A stretch of DNA of 64,000 nucleotides from Rehmannia glutinosa (taxonomy: Eukaryota > Streptophyta > Magnoliopsida > Lamiales > Orobanchaceae). The stretch covers positions 23,168,653 to 23,232,652 of the forward strand of contig CM071935.1 in the NCBI GenBank assembly GCA_016081115.2. The letters are read 5' to 3'. The notes beneath the pieces were generated by a model. That model did not search any database. It saw nothing but the letters and a program-made list of their open reading frames with translations, and was not told where the DNA came from. A program made the translations under genes and the position numbers. Shown in pieces: positions 11,741 to 20,985 of this stretch; within the stretch, counting starts at the first letter, position 1; each line of letters begins with the position of its first letter.

Positions 11741-11759
11741 GCATTTAAACAGAAATCTT

Positions 11760-13060
11760 ACATCACAATTACCTCATTTTTCAATTTTATCAAGTGTGTA
11801 GGCCAGGCAACATGGTTGCCTACATCAAGAAATATATATCTAAATCAAAAAATATAAAAGATTTCTTAAGAATATTTTAGAATGTTTTTAGTCATTTTGT
11901 TATTATTTCAAGCATATTTGGTTATGGATTTACCCTTATTTATTTTTTCCTAAATAGAGAAAATATTGAGATCTACTTACTTATAATTAAGAGGAAATGT
12001 TGCAGTAAAAAAAAAAAAAGAGATGGCTATATTTCTCACAAGTACTACATTGATGTGTTGTGGTATTAGTCAGATAATCCAGTGGAGGGTTCAATAGCTT
12101 ATGATAAATTATCAGTGATTCAAGAAAAAGTTAGTGTTGTGTTGGTTGAGCTTCTCAGCATCATTCCAATGGCTTATATCTTGGCTGAACGTACCAAAAA
12201 TATGGGCTGGATTTTCCTTTCCCGCACTCTGTTGCACCGGTCCTTATAGAAATGATTGTAGCTTTCAGAATACGGGAGAAGGGAGATGCTGAGTAGCAAA
12301 GGGAAATAGTTGTGTTCATTCTTTTAAATTATAACAGTATATTTACTGTTTTCTAGGCTACATGTCCGATGAGAAATCAACATGTATTGCAATATGCGAC
12401 AAATGGGCTTAAGAGGCTATCAGGTAACAACTTTAATTGGTTACCACGATGTGAGATTGCATCTTTCCTTTCTATTTACCATTGGTATTACTTTGTATTG
12501 CAGATTGGGAAAAAACAAGGTATTTCTTAGAGTAGGGTAGATGGCTGAATTAGATGCTAGAAGAGCTGAAGTCTGGCTCATGCATCAAAGTGCATTTAGA
12601 GGCAAATCCGAACATTCCTTACCAGAAGGGAGTTTATTATCCTACGCAAGGCTACCATAAATATGCAGAAACTTTGGAGAGGTTATCTAGTGTTATAGAA
12701 AAAAGCATACTACTTATCTAGTTGCCATTGAGATGGATTTTAGCCAATATACTAAAATGGATTCCTAGCATGAAAATATCTTCGCTTTTATTAGAAATAA
12801 ACTCAAGGTTACATGCCATTTTCTAACAATCAAGAACAGTTCTCTGAAATTGTTCTGCAAAATTCCCACTCTTGAGATTGCACCATCACCACCCAACAAC
12901 AGTTTGAGGTAATGTGAACCGAAATAATTGCAGAAGCAGATGAAAGCTTAAGGCAATAAAATAGAAAAAAATAACATGTATTTCTGCCCGTGAAACATGA
13001 ACCTGCTTTCCATTAATTTCATGCACCCAGTCACATCAGCACATTGTTTATAAACATCAA
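11760..13060 (+). other. Exon-like fragments of unidentified gene(s), no intact gene
   Basis: Several short open stretches look like exons of degraded genes. Near 12083-12248 is a peptide containing YDKLSVIQEKVSVVLVELL. Near 12355-12424 is one containing RNQHVLQYATNGLKRLS, ended by a GT. Near 12550-12720 is one containing NPNIPYQKGVYYPTQGYHK. They may come from one gene or be captured pieces. I could not name the family. The rest is AT-rich with no feature. Confidence 0.35.
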
Positions 13061-14353
13061 TTATTCTCCTCTCATCCAGGATTTTCTTTCATCTCTTTTA
13101 CCCGGTATGGCCTTCATCTTTCTTGGCCACTTTACCATATTTTTTCCCTCGATGGACATTAAGGCATGTACTCGGGGAACATTTAGCGGCGTGTATCTGC
13201 TAAATCGTGCCAGTCGTGGTCGATCCTGATCTCGACCTCGCTCATGGTCTTTTTTAGACTTAAAACGAGGTCTCTCTCTCGGATCCTTTCTTACGCGCAC
13301 CTCCTGACCCGCTACTGACCATTCATGATCCTTCAATTCATTCATCGCCTCTTCCTGAATATATTGTTGGGTCATCCCCATCAATTCTTCCTTATCCGCT
13401 GGGGGATTACGAGCTAAGGCTGAAGCTAGTGCCCCCTTTTTCAAACCATGCACCAATATATTTGTCATCATATCGATCCTCATATCTTGCACCTCGAGCG
13501 CCTCGTCATTAAACCGATTAATGAAGTCTCGAAGTGGCTCGCCTTCCGCTTGTCTGATGGTGAAAAGGTGGGTCGCTGACCTTCGAGCTCGCTTCTGACT
13601 AGCGAACTGATATAAGAACTTTCTTGCCAATTGCTCATAGGATACTACAGTTCCCATGGGTAGCCCTGCGAACCATTCCTGCGCTTTTCCCTTTAGTGTG
13701 GTGATAAATATCCTGGAATTCATGGCATCCGACTGTCCATAAAGTTGCATTACGTGATCAAAAGATGTTAAGTGTTCCTGAGGATCCTTATTCCCATCGT
13801 ATTTAGGAAGATCTGGGAGCTTGAAACTCGTAGTAACGACTTCTGCCAAAATTTCTGGGGAGAATGGGGACTCTCTTTTTTGTAATGCAGAAGTGACTGC
13901 CCCTCTTCTCTTCAAATGGTCCAGCTTCCGAGTAGCTTGCTCAATTTGCTCGATGAGTTCATTTATATCTGCCACCCTAGGGAGCTCTCCTAGCCTCGCC
14001 TCGGGCTGCCTCGCTCGTGGCGCTTGGTGACTAGCCACCTCATCCACATCTCCTTGCTCTTTATTTGCTACTAACACTGTTGGTTCCTTGTCCTTAGGTT
14101 CCTCCCTCGGGGGAGAAACCATGGGAACCTTGCCTTTCCTTTCCCTATCGTTTAACATTCTTTCCAACATTTTCTCGAAGTCGCTAGTTCGCATGTTGAT
14201 CATGGGATCCTCTGTTTCCTTTTGATGTTGCTCTTGAATTAACAACGAAGGGGATCCTCCTCGAGGTGTTGTTTCCTTCGTCCTTATTGGTGTCTCCTCA
14301 ATGTTTAGTCCACAAGGTGGTATTCCTTTTGCTTTCACTGGGGTCTCGTCCAT
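13061..14353 (-). pseudogene. Ty3/gypsy Gag of a Tat-lineage element, C-terminally truncated
   Basis: About 430 codons are open from the ATG at 14353. That ATG is preferred over the one at 14413, whose frame would run through the primer site. The core Gag domain is clear: LPKYDGNKDPQEHLTSFDHV, GKAQEWFAGLP, ARKFLYQFASQKR and LRDFINRFNDEALEVQDM, followed by a basic tail. The frame ends at 13061 in unrelated sequence before any zinc knuckle, protease or reverse transcriptase, so the element is cut off here. Gag forms the particle that packages the element RNA. Confidence 0.85.
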
Positions 14354-14375
14354 ATTCACTTTTGACCTAAGTAAT

Positions 14376-14394
14376 TTCCCACAGATGGCGCCAA
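14376..14394 (-). promoter_or_regulatory. Primer-binding site of the minus-strand Tat element
   Basis: The minus strand reads TTGGCGCCATCTGTGGGAA, close to the TGGCGCCGTCTGTGGGAA form used by Tat/Ogre elements. It lies about ten bases inside the LTR, between LTR and gag, where first-strand synthesis is primed from a tRNA. Confidence 0.8.
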
Positions 14395-14404
14395 CTGATT
14401 TAGG

Positions 14405-14940
14405 TGTGAGCAAATCAGATGTACTTCGGGTCGGGTTGGTTCGTCTCGAGCCTAGGTACTTTCGGTTTGGGTCCTGTAAGACGAATAAACGTTAGGCTAG
14501 CCGGGAGGGTTCCCAGCTAAGACCCTCCGATGGTTAAGTCAGTACAGGTATTGGGTCGCTAGTAAATATAAAGCGAGGTGAATAGCAATAAATGTGATAC
14601 CTGTAGCAATGGAACAGTGGCGTATTTATAAGCGCTGAATCTCCTGGCCGTACGGGTTCGTACGGTGCCGTACGAGGTGTACGGATGCGTACGACCTCGC
14701 TCCACGTGTCGGCCTCGTATTGGTCCACCTGGCTAGACCCATCTATCGTATTCGGGTCGGGTCGCTCCGGCGACCCGGGCTAACACCTCGGCTCAGGTCA
14801 CGACCTCGCTCTTAAATAGTGTATAGGCCAGCTCGAACCTATTCTATTAGGGTGGGTCGGGTAGGCGACCCGATCCATGACCTCGGTTCGGGTCGTGCCC
14901 CGACCCCAAGTAAACCGTTGTTCCTAGCCCCCTCAGGTCA
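14405..14940 (-). repeat. 5' LTR of a Tat-lineage gypsy element
   Basis: The LTR spans about 536 bp. On the minus strand it begins TGACCTGAGGGGG and ends GCTCACA, followed by the primer site and gag in order. A TATAAATAC promoter motif reads on the minus strand near 14622-14632. The LTR is GC-rich and packed with palindromes: five GTACG words within 14650-14692 and two GGGTCG...CGACCC hairpins near 14755-14780 and 14850-14870. No second LTR was found, consistent with truncation. Ends follow the TG...CA rule. Confidence 0.7.
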
Positions 14941-15414
14941 TTCCCTCAAATAGGCGAGGGTATAAGAGTAATTTTAGATAGGTACATATCAAATAGTAAT
15001 AATAAAATCAAAATAAGTTTGTTTTAGCATTGATTATTTGAGTTTTTCATCCCTAACTAAAAAATAAATAATATGTTAATGATGAGATTTTACGCTTTTC
15101 GTCGCCAAATGAGGAGAAAATTGAAAACATTAGTTATTTATAAGATTGTGGATGAAATTAATGGCTGCGATTGGATTTGATTTCATTCCATTTACTTTCA
15201 GTTTTAAAGTGAATAATAGTGAAAAAAATATTTTTGAAATGCAATGAACTTTTTTGAGACTGTGATTGATGTAAGATGAAAATATGATGATGATAGTTGC
15301 TGTGATGATTTGTTTAGTAAAATAGTGATTGAATGTGATTGATGATTTGAAATTAAGAGAGTGTAAATAGTGTTTTGTGATGTAATTGTGTAATGATGAT
15401 TTTTTTTTGAAGGA

Positions 15415-15415
<1 letters not shown>
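14941..15415. other. AT-rich spacer, no gene
   Basis: No coding or RNA feature was seen. The T-, GA- and TGATGA-rich tract at 15230-15400 gives a spurious minus-strand ORF. Confidence 0.5.
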
Positions 15416-15448
<33 letters not shown>

Positions 15449-16530
15449 AGGATCAAGTGAGACCATATCTCTAGATGAGACACAATTGACTAATATCAAC
15501 CATACCTCACTATTAATCAATGAGTGTGATTTAATGGATAAAAATTATATTAAAATATTAATTTAATCAACATAAGGGTAATAAGGTAAAATAACATAAC
15601 AAGGTAGTTACAAAAATGGAATCAAATCTTTTTCTCTCTCATACATCTCTCAATCTCACGTCTCTCTCTCTCTCTCTCACGCCTCTCTCACGTCTTTCTC
15701 TCTCTCTCCCCTCTCTCTCTCATAATTCCTTCATTAACGCAAATGAAAAACACTGTGAAGAACTCGAATCGTGAAAAAAAAAAACAGTGAAGAAGATGCG
15801 ATTTCTATTCCAAATGAAAAAACAACGATGAAAAAACACTCTATTAACGATTTCTGCATATTTTACAAAGAAAAAAAAAATTGTGAAGAAACACTGCATA
15901 AATTACTATGAGATATACATATTTGAAAACATGCGGCAGAAACATCAACTAACTATACATTATCTAGAAGATATTTATACAGTGTTAAAAATTAAAAACA
16001 CAGTACATATTCTCAACTATGCAATGCGTCATAAACTATGCAGCAAAATCAACTAACTATGCATTATATAGAAACCATCAATGCAATGTGGAATAACTAA
16101 ATATGCAAAGTAAAATATGTAACATCTCATTTTCTTAATTTCCAAAAATAACATCCCATTTTCATAACTAACTATGCATTATATTGAAACTATTTATGCG
16201 GTGTAGTATAACTAAATACGCAAAGACGTTATATTCAATTATGTCTTGTTTTTGTAAAATAGTGCCAACAAAACAACTAAATATGCATTATTCAATAGCT
16301 AATTAAGCAAAGAAAAGAACCCTAACTATACTCTCAAAAAGTCAAACATACAGAAAAACTGCTTTGGAACCATTAATTTGAATTACAAAATTACAACCTT
16401 ACCCTTAAAATAGCGGGAAAAATAGAAAGAGAAAAACTAATTTAATCACATCCATTCGTTTTTAATAATTAATGGATCCGATGAGTTCACACTGTCTCAC
16501 CTAGAGATGGTGGTCCCATTTGAACCAAAT

Positions 16531-16561
<31 letters not shown>
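15416..16561. mobile_element. TIR element A, set between (TA)n runs
   Basis: The element is bounded by (TA)n at 15416-15445 and 16533-16561. The left end reads GGGAGGATCAAGTGAGACCA then TCTCTAGATGAGACA. The right end, on the opposite strand, reads GATTTGGTTCAAATGGGACC then ATCTCTAGGTGAGACA, giving an imperfect inverted repeat of about 45 bp. The interior is non-coding, with a CT-rich patch (15640-15720) and many scattered copies of AACTA(A/C)(A/T)ATGCA-like words. No transposase was found. Elements B, C and D share end motifs and TA flanks. Confidence 0.7.
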
Positions 16562-16565
<4 letters not shown>

Positions 16566-17224
16566 GGCGTTTGAAATCGTCCAACAACGATTGACAAAGA
16601 TGTTCAAGTTAATACTTTACATTCGAATTCATGCACTTGGCGATTGATGCTAATCTATGGCAACTAGATTAAAATTTCTTCTAAACCAGAATATTCCATT
16701 AAGCAATAAAGAGGTCTTGAGACGAAGAACATCTTGAAGAATATGGGAGCAAGTTGTTGCACAAGAAGATTCATCATTCACAGCAAACACGAACCCAATC
16801 CGATGACCCGAATTGTCAGCCCTAGGTTTTAGATTGATTTTGATTTATTTCTAGTTTTTGTCTTTTTTTGTTACTTTCTTCGTTTTCCCAGTTGAAGGGC
16901 GAAACTCGTAGACGGGTCACCTCTATCTGTCTTGTAGTATATGGTGGCTATACGTAACTAGTTTTGTTGGTGTGCTGGGGTTGTTGGGTCAAGTTTTCCT
17001 TGCAGGGAGTGGTTTAGTCTCATGAGGTGGGAGTATTTTTTTTCTTTTTTCAGTATGTCGTTCTCTCCTTGACAATTGCTTGTGCAAGGAGGTCTTTTTT
17101 GATTGGCAATGTTGTAAGTCATGTGTTCGAGTTTTTAATAAAAAGTCCATTGTTTGGAGAAAAAAAGAGTGTTTGGTGAATATATTATAAAAATTTCTTT
17201 GTGTGAAAAAAGTCAAACAAGGAG
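16562..17224. other. Non-coding spacer
   Basis: No gene is recognised. The sequence contains T-rich and mixed segments without domains. Its left border is the TA run of element A. Confidence 0.4.
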
Positions 17225-17581
17225 TAGAATTACATATTAATATAACAAATAAATCTTCTAAGTGACAGTGAGAGAGAGTATCACGCTCATTATTCTACTG
17301 TATATTTAACATATATTTATTGCATATTTAACACTATTATATTGCATATTTAACATATATGTACTGCGTATTAAAATTATCAAACAAAAACATGTGGGGA
17401 CCGTGAATTAAGGAATCAGTTACATGGCAAATGACTAATCTATCCTTATTCGAATTAAAATAAATAAAAAAAATTCAATTAAATCTCACTCATTGAAAAA
17501 ATTAAATAAATGGACAGGATTAGTCCACACTGTCTCACCTAAGAAGGGTGATCTCATTTGAACCAAATCCTATATATATAT
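17225..17581. mobile_element. TIR element B, right part only
   Basis: The end TTAGTCCACACTGTCTCACCTAAG...CTCATTTGAACCAAATCC followed by (TA)n matches the right end of element A almost word for word. Iterated ATTTAACATATAT(T/G)TA words at 17300-17370 resemble the internal iterations of its relatives. No matching left end was found, so it is truncated or very diverged on that side. The left limit is approximate. Confidence 0.5.
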
Positions 17582-18651
17582 GTGGAAAAGGTTATATGAG
17601 ACCAATATCTAGGTAAGTACGTAAGACCAAATCAGGACCACAGATCAACAAATTTGAATGACTAATAATAAAAATGCTTAAAATATATAAAAATACCTAA
17701 TTAAATTGATAAATGGGGTATATTAGTCCAAACCAATCAATCATATCCCATGAAATTAGGGAAGCTAGTTACACACAACATCATAGATGTTATCGTACCA
17801 TCTAAAATCATAGAAAAATTACGTAATATTTGTAAGCAATAAATATATAATGTCTAAGCAACATATTTGTCATCAATAAACAACAGAAAAAAATATATAT
17901 ATATATATATATATATATACAAGACATATGACATATTTAAATTAACAGATTTGCACCAATCTAAACAACATTGTCTACTTAAATAAGCAACATAATTGTC
18001 TTCAATAAGCAACACAGTCCACATAAAATGGCAACATACTTACTTAGCAACATTGTCTGCCTAAATAAGCAACATATTTGTCCTTGATAAGCAACATAGT
18101 AGACATAAATAAGCAACAAAATTACATATATATAAAAAAAGGCAAATCTAAGGGAATAGTTTGTGGTTGCAACATTGTTTGCCTAAATAACCAACATATT
18201 TATCCGCAATAAACAACATATTCCGCACAGCAGAATGCGCCAATATTAATTGTAAGTTTGACTATGAAAGGAAAGAGAGAATTTTAGAGATACGGTTTCA
18301 AACATATCCAAAAAAAATAACACGTTTATCTTCAATAAGCAACATATTTGTCTTCAATAAGCAACATATTTCTCACAGCGGATAAGGTCAGAGATACGAT
18401 TTCAAACAAATCCCAAAAAATCTGGAATGTGAATGCGCACTACCAAAAATAACTCCCATTTTTTACTGATATTCAAACAAAATTACCTATGTATCCTTAA
18501 CAACCATTAGTTAAATATAAACTAAAATAAAAATCAATTAAATCTCCATCGTTAAAAAGAAGAGGTCAACGCTCCAGATTTGGTCTCACGTACTTATTTA
18601 AATTATATGGACTCACCAGACCCAAATCATATATATATATATATATATATT
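17582..18651. mobile_element. TIR element C, set between (TA)n runs
   Basis: The left end carries TATGAGACCA and AAGTACGTAAGACCAAATC. The right end on the opposite strand carries AAGTACGTGAGACCAAATC, a clear inverted repeat about 35-70 bp from the edges. The interior is non-coding and holds about a dozen copies of a word like AATAAGCAACATATTTGTC, some tandem (18330-18375), plus an internal (TA)n at 17890-17921. No transposase; presumably mobilised by an element elsewhere. Confidence 0.7.
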
Positions 18652-19649
18652 GAGTACATATTTTGGAAGAGGAGAGGGTAGTGAGAACCGAATTTCAGAC
18701 ATCTGATTTAGGCATGAGAGTATTAACCACTAAACAAATATTATTTTATTCTCATATACCTTATAAGTTTTATATAACAAGTAAATTTGTCATCTCCTGA
18801 GAAATTCGCTAAAATATACAAGTATAAAACTCAAGAATATTCTACAATGAATATTCTACAAATTTCCTCCAAAAAAAAAAAGAATATTCTACAATGAAAA
18901 ACAACATTATTCCTTATACGTAATTACCAATTAATCATTATGTTCTCATTATGTTCTAATAAGAGGTTTAATTTTTTAAATTTAGTAAAATCATAACTTG
19001 ATTAAAAGATTCATATGAATCTTGATTTTAAGAATAAATGTCTTATTCACTACAAAATAGCATAGATTGGTAACTATTATTTCATATACATCAGTAACAA
19101 AAATCTCGAATTTCATTTCTGGGGTACTATTTTGGGGATTTAATGATATATAACGATATAAAAATTTAATTATTATTCTAATATTGATTACATAAAGAAA
19201 AATGCTATTTATTTATTTTATTATTTGTGCTATATTTATTTGTTAATAATTATTATTCATTCGTTTATGTTATAATCTCTTCGTGAAGGTGAACGACCAC
19301 GTTCGGCCTTCTATATATAGAAAATAGTATGTTTTTTCCTGCTAGATTCTCAATAAATTACTCTTAAATTTTATACTATTCGACTTAGATTAAAATAAAA
19401 AATAAATTATAATTTTATTAAAATTGTTAAGAAATTCGAGAATAGATCATTGCTTTAACAATAAAAAGTCTCGATAAATTTTCTCCCATTAATATTAAGG
19501 AAAAACATTTATTTGAGTGCTATCTTTATTATATTTGTAGTAAGAGATCCAGATATGATTCTTTCTTCGGTATGGTAAGTAAAAAATTATGTATATCACA
19601 TTACTTACTATGTAAATAGGACAGAGAGTTTTGCATGGTTCCCTTCATC

Positions 19650-19656
19650 TATAAAT
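19650..19656 (+). promoter_or_regulatory. TATA box of the second IPT gene
   Basis: TATAAAT in the conserved context CATCTATAAAT, at the place corresponding to 6052 in copy 1. Here the distance to the ATG is about 300 bases, against 545 in copy 1, because copy 1 has extra sequence in the leader (6205-6550). Confidence 0.6.
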
Positions 19657-19957
19657 TCCTGCCTACTATAAGCCATTGTTCAGATAAATCTTTCCAGGAG
19701 GATTATTAACCATTAATAAATTTCTCTTAAGCCCAAAAAAGTTTGATATCATCTTCTTCCCTGAAAACTATTTTAAAGAAAGAAAGCAGAAAGAGCTGCA
19801 GGTTCAAATCTTCTGTATTTTGTTGTACAATTTAATTCATCCCCCTCCCCCAATATTTGGGTTCTTTTGTTTATTTGAGTTTTTGAGAATTTACCATATA
19901 TTTTTGTATGATGCTTGAAATCAACAGGTGCAACACAGATTTAAAGCAATTATTAAG

Positions 19958-20887
19958 ATGGCATTTTCGGCCTACAAACAAGTCCAGCCCGTGGTGAACT
20001 TTCCGGCGGGTAACAAGGTGGTGGTGGTAATGGGCGCCACCGGGACCGGCAAGTCGCGGCTGGCGATAGACTTAGCCATCCGTTTTGACGCTGAGATCAT
20101 CAACTGCGACAAAATACAAGTATACAAAGGACTTGACATAATCACCAACAAGGTCACAGACGAGGAACGCCACGGCGTGCCCCACCATTTGCTAGGTGTC
20201 ATCGATCCCGATGAAGATTTCACGGCGGAGGATTTTGTCTACCATGCATCGCTGGCGGTTGATGATATCATAAAAAGGTGCCATCTCCCCATCATCGCCG
20301 GCGGCTCCAATTCATTCATACAAGCACTTGTTGATGACACAAAGTTCCGATCGAAATACGAGTTTTGTTTTCTTTGGGTGGATGTATCAATGCCCATTTT
20401 GCATTCCTTTGTGGCGAAAAGGGTCGAACAGATGGTGGACGCCGGATTGGTGGCAGAAGCGAGGGAGTTTTTCGAGCCCAGTGGGGACTACAGTCGTGGG
20501 ATTCGACGAGCCATTGGGGTACCAGAAATGGACGAGTTTTTCAGACAAGAGTCTTTTGTGGAAGATGAAACTAGAGCTAAGCTTCTAAAGACAGCTATTA
20601 ATAAGGTTAAGGAAAATACTTGTAAATTAAGTTGTCGTCAGCTTGAAAAGATTTTGATAATGGCAGAGCAATTGAAGTGGCCGATCCACCGCCTAGACGC
20701 CACCGAAGCGTTTATGAGACAAGATGGAGACGCAATGGATCCATGGAAGAGGTTGGTGGCGGGGCCCAGTACGAGGATTCTGAGTAATTTCGTTGGTGGA
20801 AATAATCAGACAGATTCAAAGTCAGCTCTCAGTGTGGCACCTCAGTTTTCATCCAATGCCATTTCATTGGCCATTGCAAATAACTAG
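19958..20887 (+). CDS. Adenylate isopentenyltransferase (cytokinin synthesis), IPT5-like, paralogue 2
   Basis: Encodes 309 residues, the same length as the copy at 6598 and, by eye, about four residues in five identical. It has the same P-loop GATGTGKSRLAIDLA, GVPHHLLG, PIIAGGSNSFIQALVDD and WVDVSMPILHSFVAKRV, and ends in IANN like its sister (TANN). The start follows the conserved ATG; the longer frame from 19928 begins with GTG next to a presumed splice acceptor. One departure is notable: NCDKIQVY instead of NSDKIQVY, a Ser-to-Cys change beside the Asp thought to act in catalysis. The substitutions leave the frame intact, suggesting selection on protein function since duplication. Confidence 0.95.
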   Translation: MAFSAYKQVQPVVNFPAGNKVVVVMGATGTGKSRLAIDLAIRFDAEIINCDKIQVYKGLDIITNKVTDEERHGVPHHLLGVIDPDEDFTAEDFVYHASLAVDDIIKRCHLPIIAGGSNSFIQALVDDTKFRSKYEFCFLWVDVSMPILHSFVAKRVEQMVDAGLVAEAREFFEPSGDYSRGIRRAIGVPEMDEFFRQESFVEDETRAKLLKTAINKVKENTCKLSCRQLEKILIMAEQLKWPIHRLDATEAFMRQDGDAMDPWKRLVAGPSTRILSNFVGGNNQTDSKSALSVAPQFSSNAISLAIANN

Positions 20888-20985
20888 GTGGTATTTCATT
20901 TGTCCACCCCACAAATCTTTTATTTTACATTTTGTATTTTGTTTTTGAATTCGTGATATGTGTCATGAGATGATTATATATTTCA

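Larger units (their letters stand above)
9328..11750. mobile_element. CACTA (En/Spm) element remnant, one terminus
   Basis: CACTACAAGAAAAAAGC at 9328 is a textbook CACTA terminus, almost the same as the one at 25483. The interior holds, on the minus strand, an Ulp1-type cysteine protease pseudogene of the kind carried by many plant CACTA elements. The opposite terminus and the transposase were not found, so the 11750 limit is only where recognisable element sequence stops. Confidence 0.7.
18925..20985. repeat. Duplicated IPT block, copy 2 (tail displaced to 23830-23935)
   Basis: Paralogous to 5220-7660. The 3' flank is interrupted at about 20985 by TIR element D. The matching words ATCGATTTTCGTCGTCTCAAAATACT resume at about 23866 on the far side, proving that element D arrived after the duplication. 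Small gains and losses are present, including a GAGGTTTAATTTTTT segment upstream. Confidence 0.85.
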
